This document shows, one piece after another, positions 9,227-17,625 of a DNA stretch of 64,000 bases. The DNA comes from Cyanobacteria bacterium FACHB-63. GTDB lineage: Bacteria > Cyanobacteriota > Cyanobacteriia > Leptolyngbyales > Leptolyngbyaceae. Numbering within the stretch: the first letter of the stretch is position 1; each line of letters opens with the position of its first letter. The stretch is taken from assembly GCA_014695255.1 (NCBI GenBank), contig JACJNX010000077.1:372001-436000 (forward strand). The letters run 5' to 3'. The position numbers and the translations under genes are program-made. A model generated the notes under the pieces. It was not told the origin of the DNA. It ran no database searches and worked only from the letters and a program-made list of their open reading frames with translations.

Positions 9227-9754
9227 ACTTGCTTCAATTCGCTTAAGATTTGCTTCAAAAAGTTGAACAAAAACGCAAATCTGAAGTAGGGCTAATTCTG
9301 CATTCATTCCCAGGAAAATTGAAATGAAATCTAAAAGAAATCAGTAGATGTTGCCTTATAAATACTCTAAACATTCCGTTAGAAAAGCAAGTCAAAAATC
9401 TTCAAACTCTTTTTGAAGCGGCTTTAATTTAGCGGTGGTCTTGATTCACTCAATTAGCGCAAAAGTAGAAGTAATCTATATCACTCTATTGCCTGTAAGC
9501 CTTTCCCCACAAGCAATAGCTCGTAGTCGATCACACAGAACAATCCTAATTTGTAATTCCTAAAGAGAATAGAAATTGTCGTTAAAAAGTTTGCAGGAAG
9601 TATTTCTAAAAGCTTAAAAGCTAAGAAATACCGAAGCATGAAAACAAAGAATAAAGGATGGAAACTCAATCATCGAAAGATATCCAGCGAATTTCACCTG
9701 AAAAAACGCAAATGAACCAATCGCTATATTGAATTTTAGATTGGTACTTTCGTC
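9227..9754. other. Gene-free stretch between queC and the receiver-like gene
   Basis: A/T-rich and without convincing coding potential: the only longer frame (minus, 9481-9669) has no recognisable features. It holds one clear element, a perfect 8-bp inverted repeat AGATTTGC (9246-9253) / GCAAATCT (9275-9282) with a 21-base loop just after queC. This could end the queC transcript or stabilise its 3' end, but no T-run follows. Confidence 0.5.
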
Positions 9755-10147
9755 ATGGTTTTTCCGTCCACCTACATTCTACTGTTGGCTCCACAAATCG
9801 AAGAATTGCACGGGCTAGAATCGCTCCTTCAGCAAGTCGCACTTGACGTAGAGATTGTGGATACCACTGATCAAGCCCTAGCACGAGTGAGCCAAAATCC
9901 CCCCTGTCTTGTCATCTTGCAGGAACATCTGCGATCGGAAGCCACAATCCATCAACTCCGCACGATTGCCCATGCCGACCGCATGACGCTTGTGATCGTT
10001 ACAGAAACTGATTCTCCAAGCTGGCTCTATCAAGAGCAGCACCCCGATGTTGATGGTTTCCTTGTTAAACCCTTAAGCCCAGATGTACTATTTTCGCTGA
10101 TTCATTCTGCTTCTGCCCGCCAATACTGTCAGCGATCGTCTACCTAA
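9755..10147 (+). CDS. Receiver-like (CheY-fold) protein lacking the phospho-acceptor Asp
   Basis: A 130-residue single domain with the spacing of a response-regulator receiver: a hydrophobic first strand (YILLLAP), a central strand PCLVILQEH, a T-containing fourth strand (LVIVTETD) and the conserved Lys in GFLVKPLSPD. In normal receivers the third strand ends in the phosphorylated Asp; here that position appears to be Gln (LVILQ), and the acidic pair after the first strand is also missing (LLLAPQIEE). It is therefore probably a pseudo-receiver that signals by binding rather than phosphorylation. No kinase is next to it; sigA follows 810 bases on. Confidence 0.75.
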   Translation: MVFPSTYILLLAPQIEELHGLESLLQQVALDVEIVDTTDQALARVSQNPPCLVILQEHLRSEATIHQLRTIAHADRMTLVIVTETDSPSWLYQEQHPDVDGFLVKPLSPDVLFSLIHSASARQYCQRSST

Positions 10148-10957
10148 GTTCATTCAGATTCAGCAATGAATCCTGCATCTTTCCAAAGACAGACATTCTT
10201 AATCCGTTCTCGAATCAAATAAACAAAACTAATAATTCAGCGAGTTCCCCCTTGCATAGATTGGTTTAAGATAACTGCTGTTTATCACCAAGTTAGTCTT
10301 GCTGAATGCCTCAAAGCGCTTCTTTAGGTGACGTTTGTACCGTAAATCTCAAATCACATTGCATTAGGGAAGCTAATTAACCGATTGCTTCAGTCTGATA
10401 ATTTTGGGCTAACGTTGTCAACAGACCACAAATTATCTATCACTTTCGGGGGTGGCATAGAGATACAAACGTGGATCACGCCAGAATTTTGCGATAGATT
10501 TGGATCAGATTGATGCCTGCATCTAAAAAGAAGCTGTCCCATTCAGAGATAAATCCCTGTGCAACTCAAAGATCCTGATAACAACGATCGCGATCATCGG
10601 AATAGCAACGTGAATGCTAGCCGCAGCAGATTTATCAAGAATGATTAATAAAGAAATCAGGAAAAGGGTGCAACTTTTGTGAGAAAGGCTACAATCGGGG
10701 AGACATTTCAATCATTTAGAAATAATGATCTCAGAAAATCAGCTTCTGCCAACCGTATTTTCTCGGAAGTTGTAGCAGTCGTTTGTTTTGACTGAATCAT
10801 TTTGCCGATCGCTCTACTGCACACCAGTTGACGAACGAGAGCTTGCTTCGGCAAGCGACACCGCCTCTGGGTCAGCAAGACTGCATCGAACCACCAACAT
10901 CTGTTTTCAGTGCTGGGACATTTTACTTCATTACTTAAGGAGCATGAGGAACGCGGC
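10148..10957. promoter_or_regulatory. Long upstream region of sigA
   Basis: About 810 bases with no supported gene; short frames on the minus strand at 10523-10711 and 10708-10971 lack family features. A TACAAT hexamer at 10690-10695 could be the -10 element of a sigA promoter, which would give a 5' leader of roughly 255 bases; no good -35 is visible at the standard spacing. Long leaders with several start points are usual for principal sigma factor genes in cyanobacteria, so the size is not surprising. The assignment is tentative. Confidence 0.35.
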
Positions 10958-12085
<1,128 letters not shown>

Positions 12086-12109
12086 GGTTTAACTGATTTT
12101 GACTATGAG

Positions 12110-12137
12110 CCGATCGCATCACTGCGATCGGTTTTTT
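12110..12137 (+). terminator. sigA terminator built on a CGATCG palindrome
   Basis: Perfect 9-bp stem CCGATCGCA (12110-12118) / TGCGATCGG (12123-12131) with a 4-base loop and six Ts (12132-12137). Its last bases overlap the stop codon of the convergent folA gene. The arms contain CGATCG and GCGATCG, part of the HIP1 octamer. Confidence 0.88.
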
Positions 12138-12624
12138 ATTGGGACACTATACGACGATAGGTTTCAAATCGGTAGCCCTCTCTTGGCTCCAAGTTGACTA
12201 ATTCAAATTCGTTTAAGTGATCGCGCCACTCCAGGAAACATACATCGCCCTCGTAGTTGCCTTCTACGATCGTCAATTCCATGCAATCGACAAATTCTAA
12301 TGCTTGACGGTAGATCGATGCGCCACCGATCACAAACAACTTTTCGTCTGAACGATCCAGCGCCTGAGACAGCGATCGCACAAATTCGACATTTGGTAGC
12401 TCGGATCTCAGTGATTGTGAGGAAACAATAACGTTTATGCGCTGAGGCAATGGGCGTTTTTGCAGATCAAATTCCCATGTTTTCCGTCCCATAATAACGG
12501 TATGATGCAGCGTGAGTCGCCGAAAGCGTTGGAGGTCTTCTGGGATCGACCAAGGCAACCTGCCGTGATTGCCTATAACTCCGTTTGTTTGGGCGATCGC
12601 AGCAATTAAAATAATTTCGGACAT
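12136..12624 (-). CDS. folA: Dihydrofolate reductase
   Basis: A 162-residue protein with the standard DHFR framework: IAAIAQTNGVIGNHGRLPW (NADPH and Met20-loop region), PEDLQRFRRLT with the substrate-binding acid, VIMGRKTWE, and the second NADPH loop LFVIGGASIYRQAL. It reduces dihydrofolate to tetrahydrofolate. Many cyanobacteria lack folA and rely on the ThyX thymidylate synthase, so its presence says something about the folate route here; no thyA or thyX is in the window. Its stop lies inside the sigA terminator. Confidence 0.95.
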   Translation of the reverse strand: MSEIILIAAIAQTNGVIGNHGRLPWSIPEDLQRFRRLTLHHTVIMGRKTWEFDLQKRPLPQRINVIVSSQSLRSELPNVEFVRSLSQALDRSDEKLFVIGGASIYRQALEFVDCMELTIVEGNYEGDVCFLEWRDHLNEFELVNLEPREGYRFETYRRIVSQ

Positions 12625-12827
12625 GACAGCAACTTATTTTGATCACAGGGTAAGCTGAGTAACTCAATTCATGCGGCAACTCTCGCGGTTGCAAAAACCC
12701 CCAATCATACTTCGTGCAATTCACGACTAAGACGGATATATTACTGCAATTAATGATTACAATTTGTGAATTCCTATTGATGTTGATGATTCCGAATTGC
12801 GCTTACTCTCTTGCTGATGGATGGTAG

Positions 12828-13097
12828 ATGGATACTGAGAATTATTTGAACCACCCAACATTTGGGCTGCTGTTTCGGGTGTGTGTCGTTGAAGAACATC
12901 GGGAATTATTTAGTACGCTTTACGCGCAACGGTTATTTTTTGTCGTATCTCAAGGTGCAGAAGGACTGGAATTTGAATCGATCGGACGCAGCGATGCAAG
13001 AGTAATGGTCGAAAATCGCATGAGAATGTTGCGTCGATCGGGAATGTACAAGGAGTACGATCAGCTTCAGAAAGTTCACCAAAGCACGTTTCAATGA
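12828..13097 (+). CDS. pipX: PipX, coactivator of NtcA and partner of PII
   Basis: An 89-residue protein that matches PipX throughout: ENYLNHPTFGLLF at the start (the Tudor-like domain that binds PII or NtcA), TLYAQRLFFVV, FESIGRSDARVMVENR, and the C-terminal helices ending in YDQLQKVHQSTF. When 2-oxoglutarate is high it activates NtcA-dependent nitrogen genes; when low it is held by PII. The last four bases overlap the pipY start (ATGA), so the two genes form the conserved pipXY unit. Confidence 0.97.
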   Translation: MDTENYLNHPTFGLLFRVCVVEEHRELFSTLYAQRLFFVVSQGAEGLEFESIGRSDARVMVENRMRMLRRSGMYKEYDQLQKVHQSTFQ

Positions 13098-13762
13098 TCT
13101 CGCCTCTACAAAACCACATTGCCGAATTCCGCGCCAAAATTCCACCTCATGTCCGGGTGATTGCCGTGACGAAAACGGTTTCCGTAGAAGCAATGCGAAC
13201 TGCTTATGCCGCCGGAATTCGGGATTTTGGTGAAAATCGGGTTCAGGAAGCTGAGGCTAAACGTGCAGAATTAAAAGACTTAAGCGATGTAACGTGGCAT
13301 CTAATCGGGCATTTGCAGAGTAACAAAGCAAAAAGCGCGATCGACCTGTTCGATTGGATTCACTCGGTTGATAGTTTGAAGCTAGCGCAACGGTTGGATC
13401 GGCTTGCAGAAGAACAAGACCGCAAGCCGCAAATATGCCTGCAAGCTAAACTCATCAGCGATCCCAACAAATCAGGATTTTCCGTCTCAGAGCTTTGGGA
13501 TGCGATCCCGCAGCTTGAGCAATTAAAGCACTTGCAGATTCGGGGACTCATGGTGATCCCGCCGGCTGATCTAGATGCTGAGGCAATGATCGCGCTCTTT
13601 CGACAAGCCAGAGAACTTGCAGAAAAAATCCGAACTCAAAGCCAGATCAACCTCGATCAGCTATCGATGGGAATGTCAGGTGATTATACGTTGGCAATTC
13701 AGGCGGGCGCAACGATGATTCGACCGGGACGAGTGCTGTTTGGAGCAAGACCGCAAAAATAA
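13094..13762 (+). CDS. pipY: PipY, pyridoxal-phosphate homeostasis protein (YggS/COG0325)
   Basis: A 222-residue PLP-binding TIM-barrel protein of the YggS family. VIAVTKTVSVEAM carries the PLP lysine (about residue 27), followed by DFGENRVQEAEAK, WHLIGHLQSNKAK, LSMGMSGDYTLAIQAGATMIRPG, and a C-terminal FGAR. It buffers PLP levels and has no known catalytic reaction. It overlaps pipX by four bases and sits upstream of sepF and proC, the same neighbourhood (yggS-sepF-proC) seen in many Gram-positive bacteria. Confidence 0.97.
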   Translation: MISPLQNHIAEFRAKIPPHVRVIAVTKTVSVEAMRTAYAAGIRDFGENRVQEAEAKRAELKDLSDVTWHLIGHLQSNKAKSAIDLFDWIHSVDSLKLAQRLDRLAEEQDRKPQICLQAKLISDPNKSGFSVSELWDAIPQLEQLKHLQIRGLMVIPPADLDAEAMIALFRQARELAEKIRTQSQINLDQLSMGMSGDYTLAIQAGATMIRPGRVLFGARPQK

Positions 13763-14395
13763 TCGTAGAATCTCAACAATTAGTGGTACTGTATGTACCA
13801 CTAATTAGAAACGAATCGAAACCTTGCTTCAGTGGTGCGCTCCTCACCTTGTAATAAAGATCACTTACGTATACTGCTGAATGCGAAGAGGTCAGGGGTG
13901 AAGACCTAGCTTTCAGCGTCGATCGTTCCATTTCTATTCTTTCAAAACATACGCCGGAATTCTATTGAATTAAGCTGCTTTTCTTTTCCAGTCAAATTTG
14001 CGTGATCGCCTGAACATGAGCCGCTTATCTCAATAGTTTGAATCATCTAGAACGGTCTGCATCACCGAATTGCAACAAATTTAAAAGAAATCTTCGGATT
14101 TATGCTCCAACTTCTAAAACTACCGATACAATTGCAGCCGGGGACGAAAAACTCCAAAAAAAATATTCAAGTTCGATCGCTGGATGTATACTGATTTTTC
14201 AATTCATTATTTGTGCGGCAGTACAGGAATTTCTCTAAGCTGTCAGACCAAAAAATGGAATTTGCCTAACCAGCGAGACAGCTTAGCGGTAAATCGAGAA
14301 CGATTTTCCACATCAGGGGTCGATCTACTATTTCCAATGATTTGACCGTACCTTTCCCAAGCAAATTCAATAACGATTCGGATGGAGCGTGAACA
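13763..14395. other. 633-base interval between pipY and sepF, with structured elements
   Basis: I see no convincing gene; the frame at 14038-14238 has no start with a ribosome site and no family features. The stretch holds the palindrome at 13778-13806 and, further on, a nested hairpin: GCTGAA (13876-13881) pairs with TTCAGC (13912-13917) outside AGGTC (13889-13893) / GACCT (13903-13907). TATACT at 13870-13875 lies just before this hairpin and could be a -10 box, so a small RNA or structured sepF leader is possible. This is inference only. Confidence 0.4.
13778..13806. promoter_or_regulatory. Perfect 12-bp palindrome downstream of pipY
   Basis: AATTAGTGGTAC (13778-13789) and GTACCACTAATT (13795-13806) are perfect reverse complements around a 5-base centre. 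No T-run follows, so it is either a 3'-end stabilising hairpin or an operator. It resembles the cyanobacterial LexA box (GTAC half sites), but the spacing between the halves is one base too long. Confidence 0.55.
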
Positions 14396-14998
14396 GTGAG
14401 TATTTTCAGTAAATTACGAGATTTCGTTGGACTCAATGAACCTGTCGAATACGAGTACGAATACGACGAGATGGACGGACAAGAATATCAGTCGCTCTAT
14501 CAGGAAGAGAGCGCTCCGGCTCCGGTTGCAGCGACCGAAGAAGAAACTCGATCGCGTCGGGCAAATCGTTTTCGCGATCGGAGTGTTGGAATTGCAAGTG
14601 AAACCACTGGTGTAGGAGCCGCTATGAATAATGTGATTGGAATGCCTGGAGCAGCAAACGGAATTTCGGAAGTCGTAGTGGTTGAACCCCGCACGTTTGA
14701 AGAGATGCCTCAAGTGATTCAAGCATTGCGTGAGCGTAAGTCGGTCGTGCTGAATCTGACGATTATGGACCCGGATCAAGCTCAACGGGCTGTAGACTTC
14801 GTCGCGGGTGGAACTTATGCGATCGATGGTCATCAAGAGCGCATTGGTGAAAGCATCTTCTTGTTCACACCAAGCTGTGTTCAAGTCAGCACCCAAGCAG
14901 GCGTAATCAACGAAGTACCGCAACCCGCTCCGGCTCGTCCCCGCACCTCGGCTCCGACACCCGTTTGGGGCACAGAACCGAGAGCAGTACAAGGTTAG
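14396..14998 (+). CDS. sepF: Cell division protein SepF
   Basis: A 200-residue protein, GTG start. Short N-terminal amphipathic helix ([12 protein letters not shown]) for membrane binding, an acidic Tyr/Glu-rich linker, then the SepF domain (about residues 85-170) with [39 protein letters not shown] and [20 protein letters not shown]. SepF tethers FtsZ filaments to the membrane and shapes the Z ring. A Pro/Ala-rich tail follows. It lies immediately upstream of proC in the conserved order. Confidence 0.96.
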   Translation: MSIFSKLRDFVGLNEPVEYEYEYDEMDGQEYQSLYQEESAPAPVAATEEETRSRRANRFRDRSVGIASETTGVGAAMNNVIGMPGAANGISEVVVVEPRTFEEMPQVIQALRERKSVVLNLTIMDPDQAQRAVDFVAGGTYAIDGHQERIGESIFLFTPSCVQVSTQAGVINEVPQPAPARPRTSAPTPVWGTEPRAVQG

Positions 14999-15066
14999 AG
15001 AAATAGTCAAGGGTGAAAGATAGTTGGATCTCGAACCCTTTGATCTCTTTATCTGAGGTTAATCGA

Positions 15067-15864
15067 TTGTCTAAACAATTTGGCATGATAGGCGGCGGGA
15101 TGATGGGAGAGGCTCTCTTGTCCCGCCTTGTTGCTCAGAACGTGTTTGATTCTGCTGCGATCGTCGTGAGTGAGCCGAATCGATCGCGTCAAGAATTTTT
15201 AGCGCAGCAATATCACGTTCAAGTGACAGAACAAAATCGACAAGCGGCAGACTGCGATGTCGTTTTACTCGCGATTAAGCCGCAGATATTTCCGCAAGTC
15301 GCGGAGGAATTAGCAAATCAACAGGTTTCTGCTCTGGTCATTTCAATTTTGGCAGGAACGACGATCGCGCAGCTTGAAGCGGCATTTCCCAACGCACCGG
15401 TCATTCGAGCGATGCCAAATACGCCTGCCGCCGTTGGAGCCGGAATTACCGCGATCGCTCCTGGTCAGCTTGTTGAGCCACATCACATCGAACAAGCAAA
15501 ACAAATTCTCAGCACAGTCGGGGAAGTGGTTGAAGTGCCTGAATCGATGTTAGATGCGGTGACAGGTTTATCCGGTTCAGGCCCGGGATATCTTGCGATC
15601 GTGATTGAAGCCTTAGCCGATGGTGGAGTTGCAGCGGGACTGCCAAGAGCGATCGCGCTCAAGTTAGCGATTCAAACGGTGCGGGGAACCGCTCAACTGC
15701 TGCAAGAGTCAAACATCCATCCAGGAGAACTGAAAGACCGTGTGACCAGTCCTGGAGGCACGACAATCGCTGGAATTGCAGAACTCGAAAAAGCGGGTGT
15801 GCGATCGGCGTTTATCGAAGCGGTCAAAGCAGCCGTGAACCGCTCCAAGCAACTCGGTCAATAA
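15067..15864 (+). CDS. proC: Pyrroline-5-carboxylate reductase
   Basis: The frame extends upstream to a GTG at 15013, but a TTG at 15067 has GAGG eight bases before it and starts just ahead of the Rossmann loop FGMIGGGMMGEALL; I prefer it, giving 265 residues. Other motifs: LLAIKPQIF, the MPNTPAAVGAG substrate loop, and the C-terminal signature LKDRVTSPGGTTIAGIAELE. It reduces pyrroline-5-carboxylate to proline with NAD(P)H. The gene follows sepF by 68 bases and is probably co-transcribed with it. Confidence 0.95.
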   Translation: MSKQFGMIGGGMMGEALLSRLVAQNVFDSAAIVVSEPNRSRQEFLAQQYHVQVTEQNRQAADCDVVLLAIKPQIFPQVAEELANQQVSALVISILAGTTIAQLEAAFPNAPVIRAMPNTPAAVGAGITAIAPGQLVEPHHIEQAKQILSTVGEVVEVPESMLDAVTGLSGSGPGYLAIVIEALADGGVAAGLPRAIALKLAIQTVRGTAQLLQESNIHPGELKDRVTSPGGTTIAGIAELEKAGVRSAFIEAVKAAVNRSKQLGQ

Positions 15865-15875
15865 TCTCAAATCAA

Positions 15876-16358
15876 ATGCTAAAATCTGGGCGATCTTCTT
15901 CGCGGGCGGTTTCTATGCGGTGGTCTTCAGTCCTTAAATTCTTTCTGGGCGTGTTCTTCGCGATCGCACTTCTTGCAGTCGGTAGCTTGGTTGCCGCAAG
16001 AGTCATGATGGCGCACCTTTCCGTCATGCCGCCCAAGCCCACGTTCCCGAACGATACTCCTACCAAAAAGCCTGCGACGAAACCTGCTGCAAAACCTGCG
16101 CTAGAGAAATCGGATAAGCCTGATACTGCTGCAAAACCGCTTCCAGCAGGAGCATTTCCAGCACGGGTAACGCAATCGATCGGGCTTGTAGTGCGGGATG
16201 CGCCAGGAGGGGAAGGAGGCTCGATCGGTGGTGTCGATTTCAATGAGCGTGTCACAGTTCTTGAAACAAATGCTGATAAGACTTGGCAAAAGATTCGTTT
16301 AAGTAACGGTCAGGAAGGCTGGGTTCGCGCTGGAAACGTAGAGCAAGTGAGTCAATAG
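15876..16358 (+). CDS. Membrane-anchored SH3-domain protein
   Basis: 160 residues (or 147 from an alternative ATG at 15915). One N-terminal membrane segment (FFLGVFFAIALLAVGSLVAA), then a Lys/Pro/Ala-rich linker with KPAxKPA repeats, then a bacterial SH3 domain (about residues 97-157) with LVVRDAPGGEG, VTVLETNADKTWQKI and GWVRAGNVE. Such domains usually sit in the periplasm and bind peptidoglycan. It follows proC by 11 bases, so it may be the last gene of the sepF-proC unit, which fits an envelope role. The partner is unknown. Confidence 0.8.
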   Translation: MLKSGRSSSRAVSMRWSSVLKFFLGVFFAIALLAVGSLVAARVMMAHLSVMPPKPTFPNDTPTKKPATKPAAKPALEKSDKPDTAAKPLPAGAFPARVTQSIGLVVRDAPGGEGGSIGGVDFNERVTVLETNADKTWQKIRLSNGQEGWVRAGNVEQVSQ

Positions 16359-16433
16359 CTCGAGAGGATCTAGACGAGATAGAAATGACCTCAGAGAAGC
16401 TTTCACTACTGCGGTTGAATTTGTTGTAAGACT

Positions 16434-16607
16434 ATGGAGATGTTCACACTTAGTGGAGTGGAAATTATTTCACAAGTTGATGTGACAGTTCAAGATTTTT
16501 GGGCATGGGCTTACTCCAATATTCTGTCTAATCGGAATCGTTCTATATTTGCTGAGTTTTTAGTTGCGGCTGCGTTGGGTTTGACCCATCAGCCTAGAAT
16601 TGAGTAG
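16434..16607 (+). pseudogene. Truncated N-terminus of a cyanobacterial PD-(D/E)XK-like hypothetical protein
   Basis: A 57-codon frame (ATG 16434, TAG 16605) whose protein contains VQDFWAWAYSNILSNRNR then SIFAEFLVAAALGLTHQPRIE. This matches, from memory, the N-terminal third of a widespread cyanobacterial family of about 180 residues that continues past the RIEW point into a nuclease-like Asp/Lys core (IEVKSSAYLQ). Here the frame stops exactly where that core would begin, and the next bases do not resume it in the same frame. I read it as a gene remnant. It sits beside a toxin-antitoxin pair in a short accessory patch. A functional short peptide is not excluded. Confidence 0.6.
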
Positions 16608-16680
16608 ATTCAGTTTTGAGCATGGCAGGCGCGAGCGCCAAGTAGAATGGAGCTAATAAACGATTACGCTTGAGCAATCT

Positions 16681-16908
16681 ATGTCTGCTGCTATTAGCAC
16701 GATCGTAAAAATGATCGAATCTCTACCAGATGATTTGCAAGAAAAAGTTGTAGAGCATCTTCGGGACTACATCGCTGATCTAGAGGATGAAAAGCGCTGG
16801 GATGCTTCATTTAAGCGGACGCAGAATAACTTAGTGACAGCAGCGCGAAAGGCAAAACAAGAAATTGCAGAAGGTCGTTCAATGCCAATGGACTATGAGC
16901 AGCTATGA
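16681..16908 (+). CDS. Antitoxin-like protein of a type II toxin-antitoxin pair
   Basis: A 75-residue, highly charged helical protein. The N-terminal part (STIVKMIESLPDDLQEKVVEHLRDYI) is a hydrophobic/acidic helix pair common in small cyanobacterial antitoxins, and the tail (IAEGRSMPMDYEQL) is likely disordered and toxin-binding. Its last four bases overlap the start of the next gene (ATGA), the usual antitoxin-toxin coupling. The family is assigned mainly from size, charge and the toxin partner. Confidence 0.8.
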   Translation: MSAAISTIVKMIESLPDDLQEKVVEHLRDYIADLEDEKRWDASFKRTQNNLVTAARKAKQEIAEGRSMPMDYEQL

Positions 16909-17168
16909 AGTCTGCGACGCTATCGTCCTTCTGGTCTAACTGTCGAGCATTAAGTGAGCCTGTAAGGGCAAGCGCAAGAAAAGCCTATCGCTTGTGGTCA
17001 GAAAACCTATTTCATCCATCTCTACACTTCAAGTGCATCGATAGCAATGAGGGAATTTGGTCTGTGCGGATAACTCGAAGCTATCGCGCTCTCGGAGTTT
17101 TAGAAGGCGACACAGTGACCTGGTTTTGGATCGGTGATCATGACGAGTATGAGCAATTCTACTCTTGA
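16905..17168 (+). CDS. RelE/HigB-type mRNA-interferase-like toxin
   Basis: An 87-residue basic protein with the RelE-fold signature HPSLHFKCIDSNEGIWSVRI, then TRSYRALGVLEGDTVTWFWI and a final DHDEYEQF. Members of this fold cleave ribosome-bound mRNA or bind gyrase. Positively charged residues in the central strands and the C-terminal His/Glu are present, so it looks intact. It overlaps its antitoxin by four bases, and its 3' end overlaps the convergent ruvX gene by ten bases. Confidence 0.85.
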   Translation: MKSATLSSFWSNCRALSEPVRASARKAYRLWSENLFHPSLHFKCIDSNEGIWSVRITRSYRALGVLEGDTVTWFWIGDHDEYEQFYS

Positions 17169-17623
17169 TTAGTGATTAGAGTTTGCGAGTCGAGATCGCG
17201 CTTCACCCTCCGTTCATCCAGCCATTGCTGAAGAATAATCGCGGCGGCTTTACGATCGATCAATCCCTTATTATGCTGAAGCGAAATTCCTTGCGCGATC
17301 ATTGATTGTTCCGCCTGAAAGCTGGTCAATCGTTCATCTACGTACTCGATCGGCAACGATAACGCTTTTGAAATCGTGTCTCCGAATTTTTGGATATGCT
17401 GCCCTTGTTTGCCGATCGAGCCATCCATTGAGTAAGGCATCCCGATTACGAGAATTTCGACATCGCGATCGCGCACAATATGCCGGAGATCTTCGATCGT
17501 CTGCGGATAAGATTTACGGACGATCGTGGTGAGTCCGGTCGCAATTAGTCCTGTGCCATCGCAGCCTGCAACCCCAATTCGCCTCTGTCCGACATCTAAT
17601 CCGAGTGCCGCAACTCTCTTCAT
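17159..17623 (-). CDS. ruvX: Putative pre-16S rRNA nuclease / Holliday-junction resolvase RuvX (YqgF)
   Basis: A 154-residue RNase H-fold protein. ALGLDVGQRRIGVAG holds the first catalytic Asp; VIGMPYSMDGSIGKQ, YVDERLTSFQAE and the final IDRKAAAIILQQWLDER carry the others. Family members process 16S rRNA ends and were first described as Holliday-junction resolvases. It starts two bases after the stop of the GNAT gene, so the two are probably one transcript. The 3' end overlaps the toxin gene on the other strand. Confidence 0.94.
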   Translation of the reverse strand: MKRVAALGLDVGQRRIGVAGCDGTGLIATGLTTIVRKSYPQTIEDLRHIVRDRDVEILVIGMPYSMDGSIGKQGQHIQKFGDTISKALSLPIEYVDERLTSFQAEQSMIAQGISLQHNKGLIDRKAAAIILQQWLDERRVKRDLDSQTLITNQE

Positions 17624-17625
17624 GT

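Noticed and set aside
13778-13806. LexA box
   Set aside because: The GTAC halves are separated by five bases instead of four; kept only as an unexplained palindrome.
13845-13856. CTCCTCAC motif considered as the Yfr1 small RNA
   Set aside because: The fully conserved Yfr1 core (ACTCCTCACAC) and its flanking stems are absent.
14038-14238. Small 66-codon frame before sepF
   Set aside because: No ATG or GTG start with a ribosome site, no family features, composition typical of non-coding DNA.
14414-15010. A 198-codon minus-strand frame over sepF
   Set aside because: SepF motifs on the plus strand are clear; this is a Cys/Arg/Ser-rich shadow.
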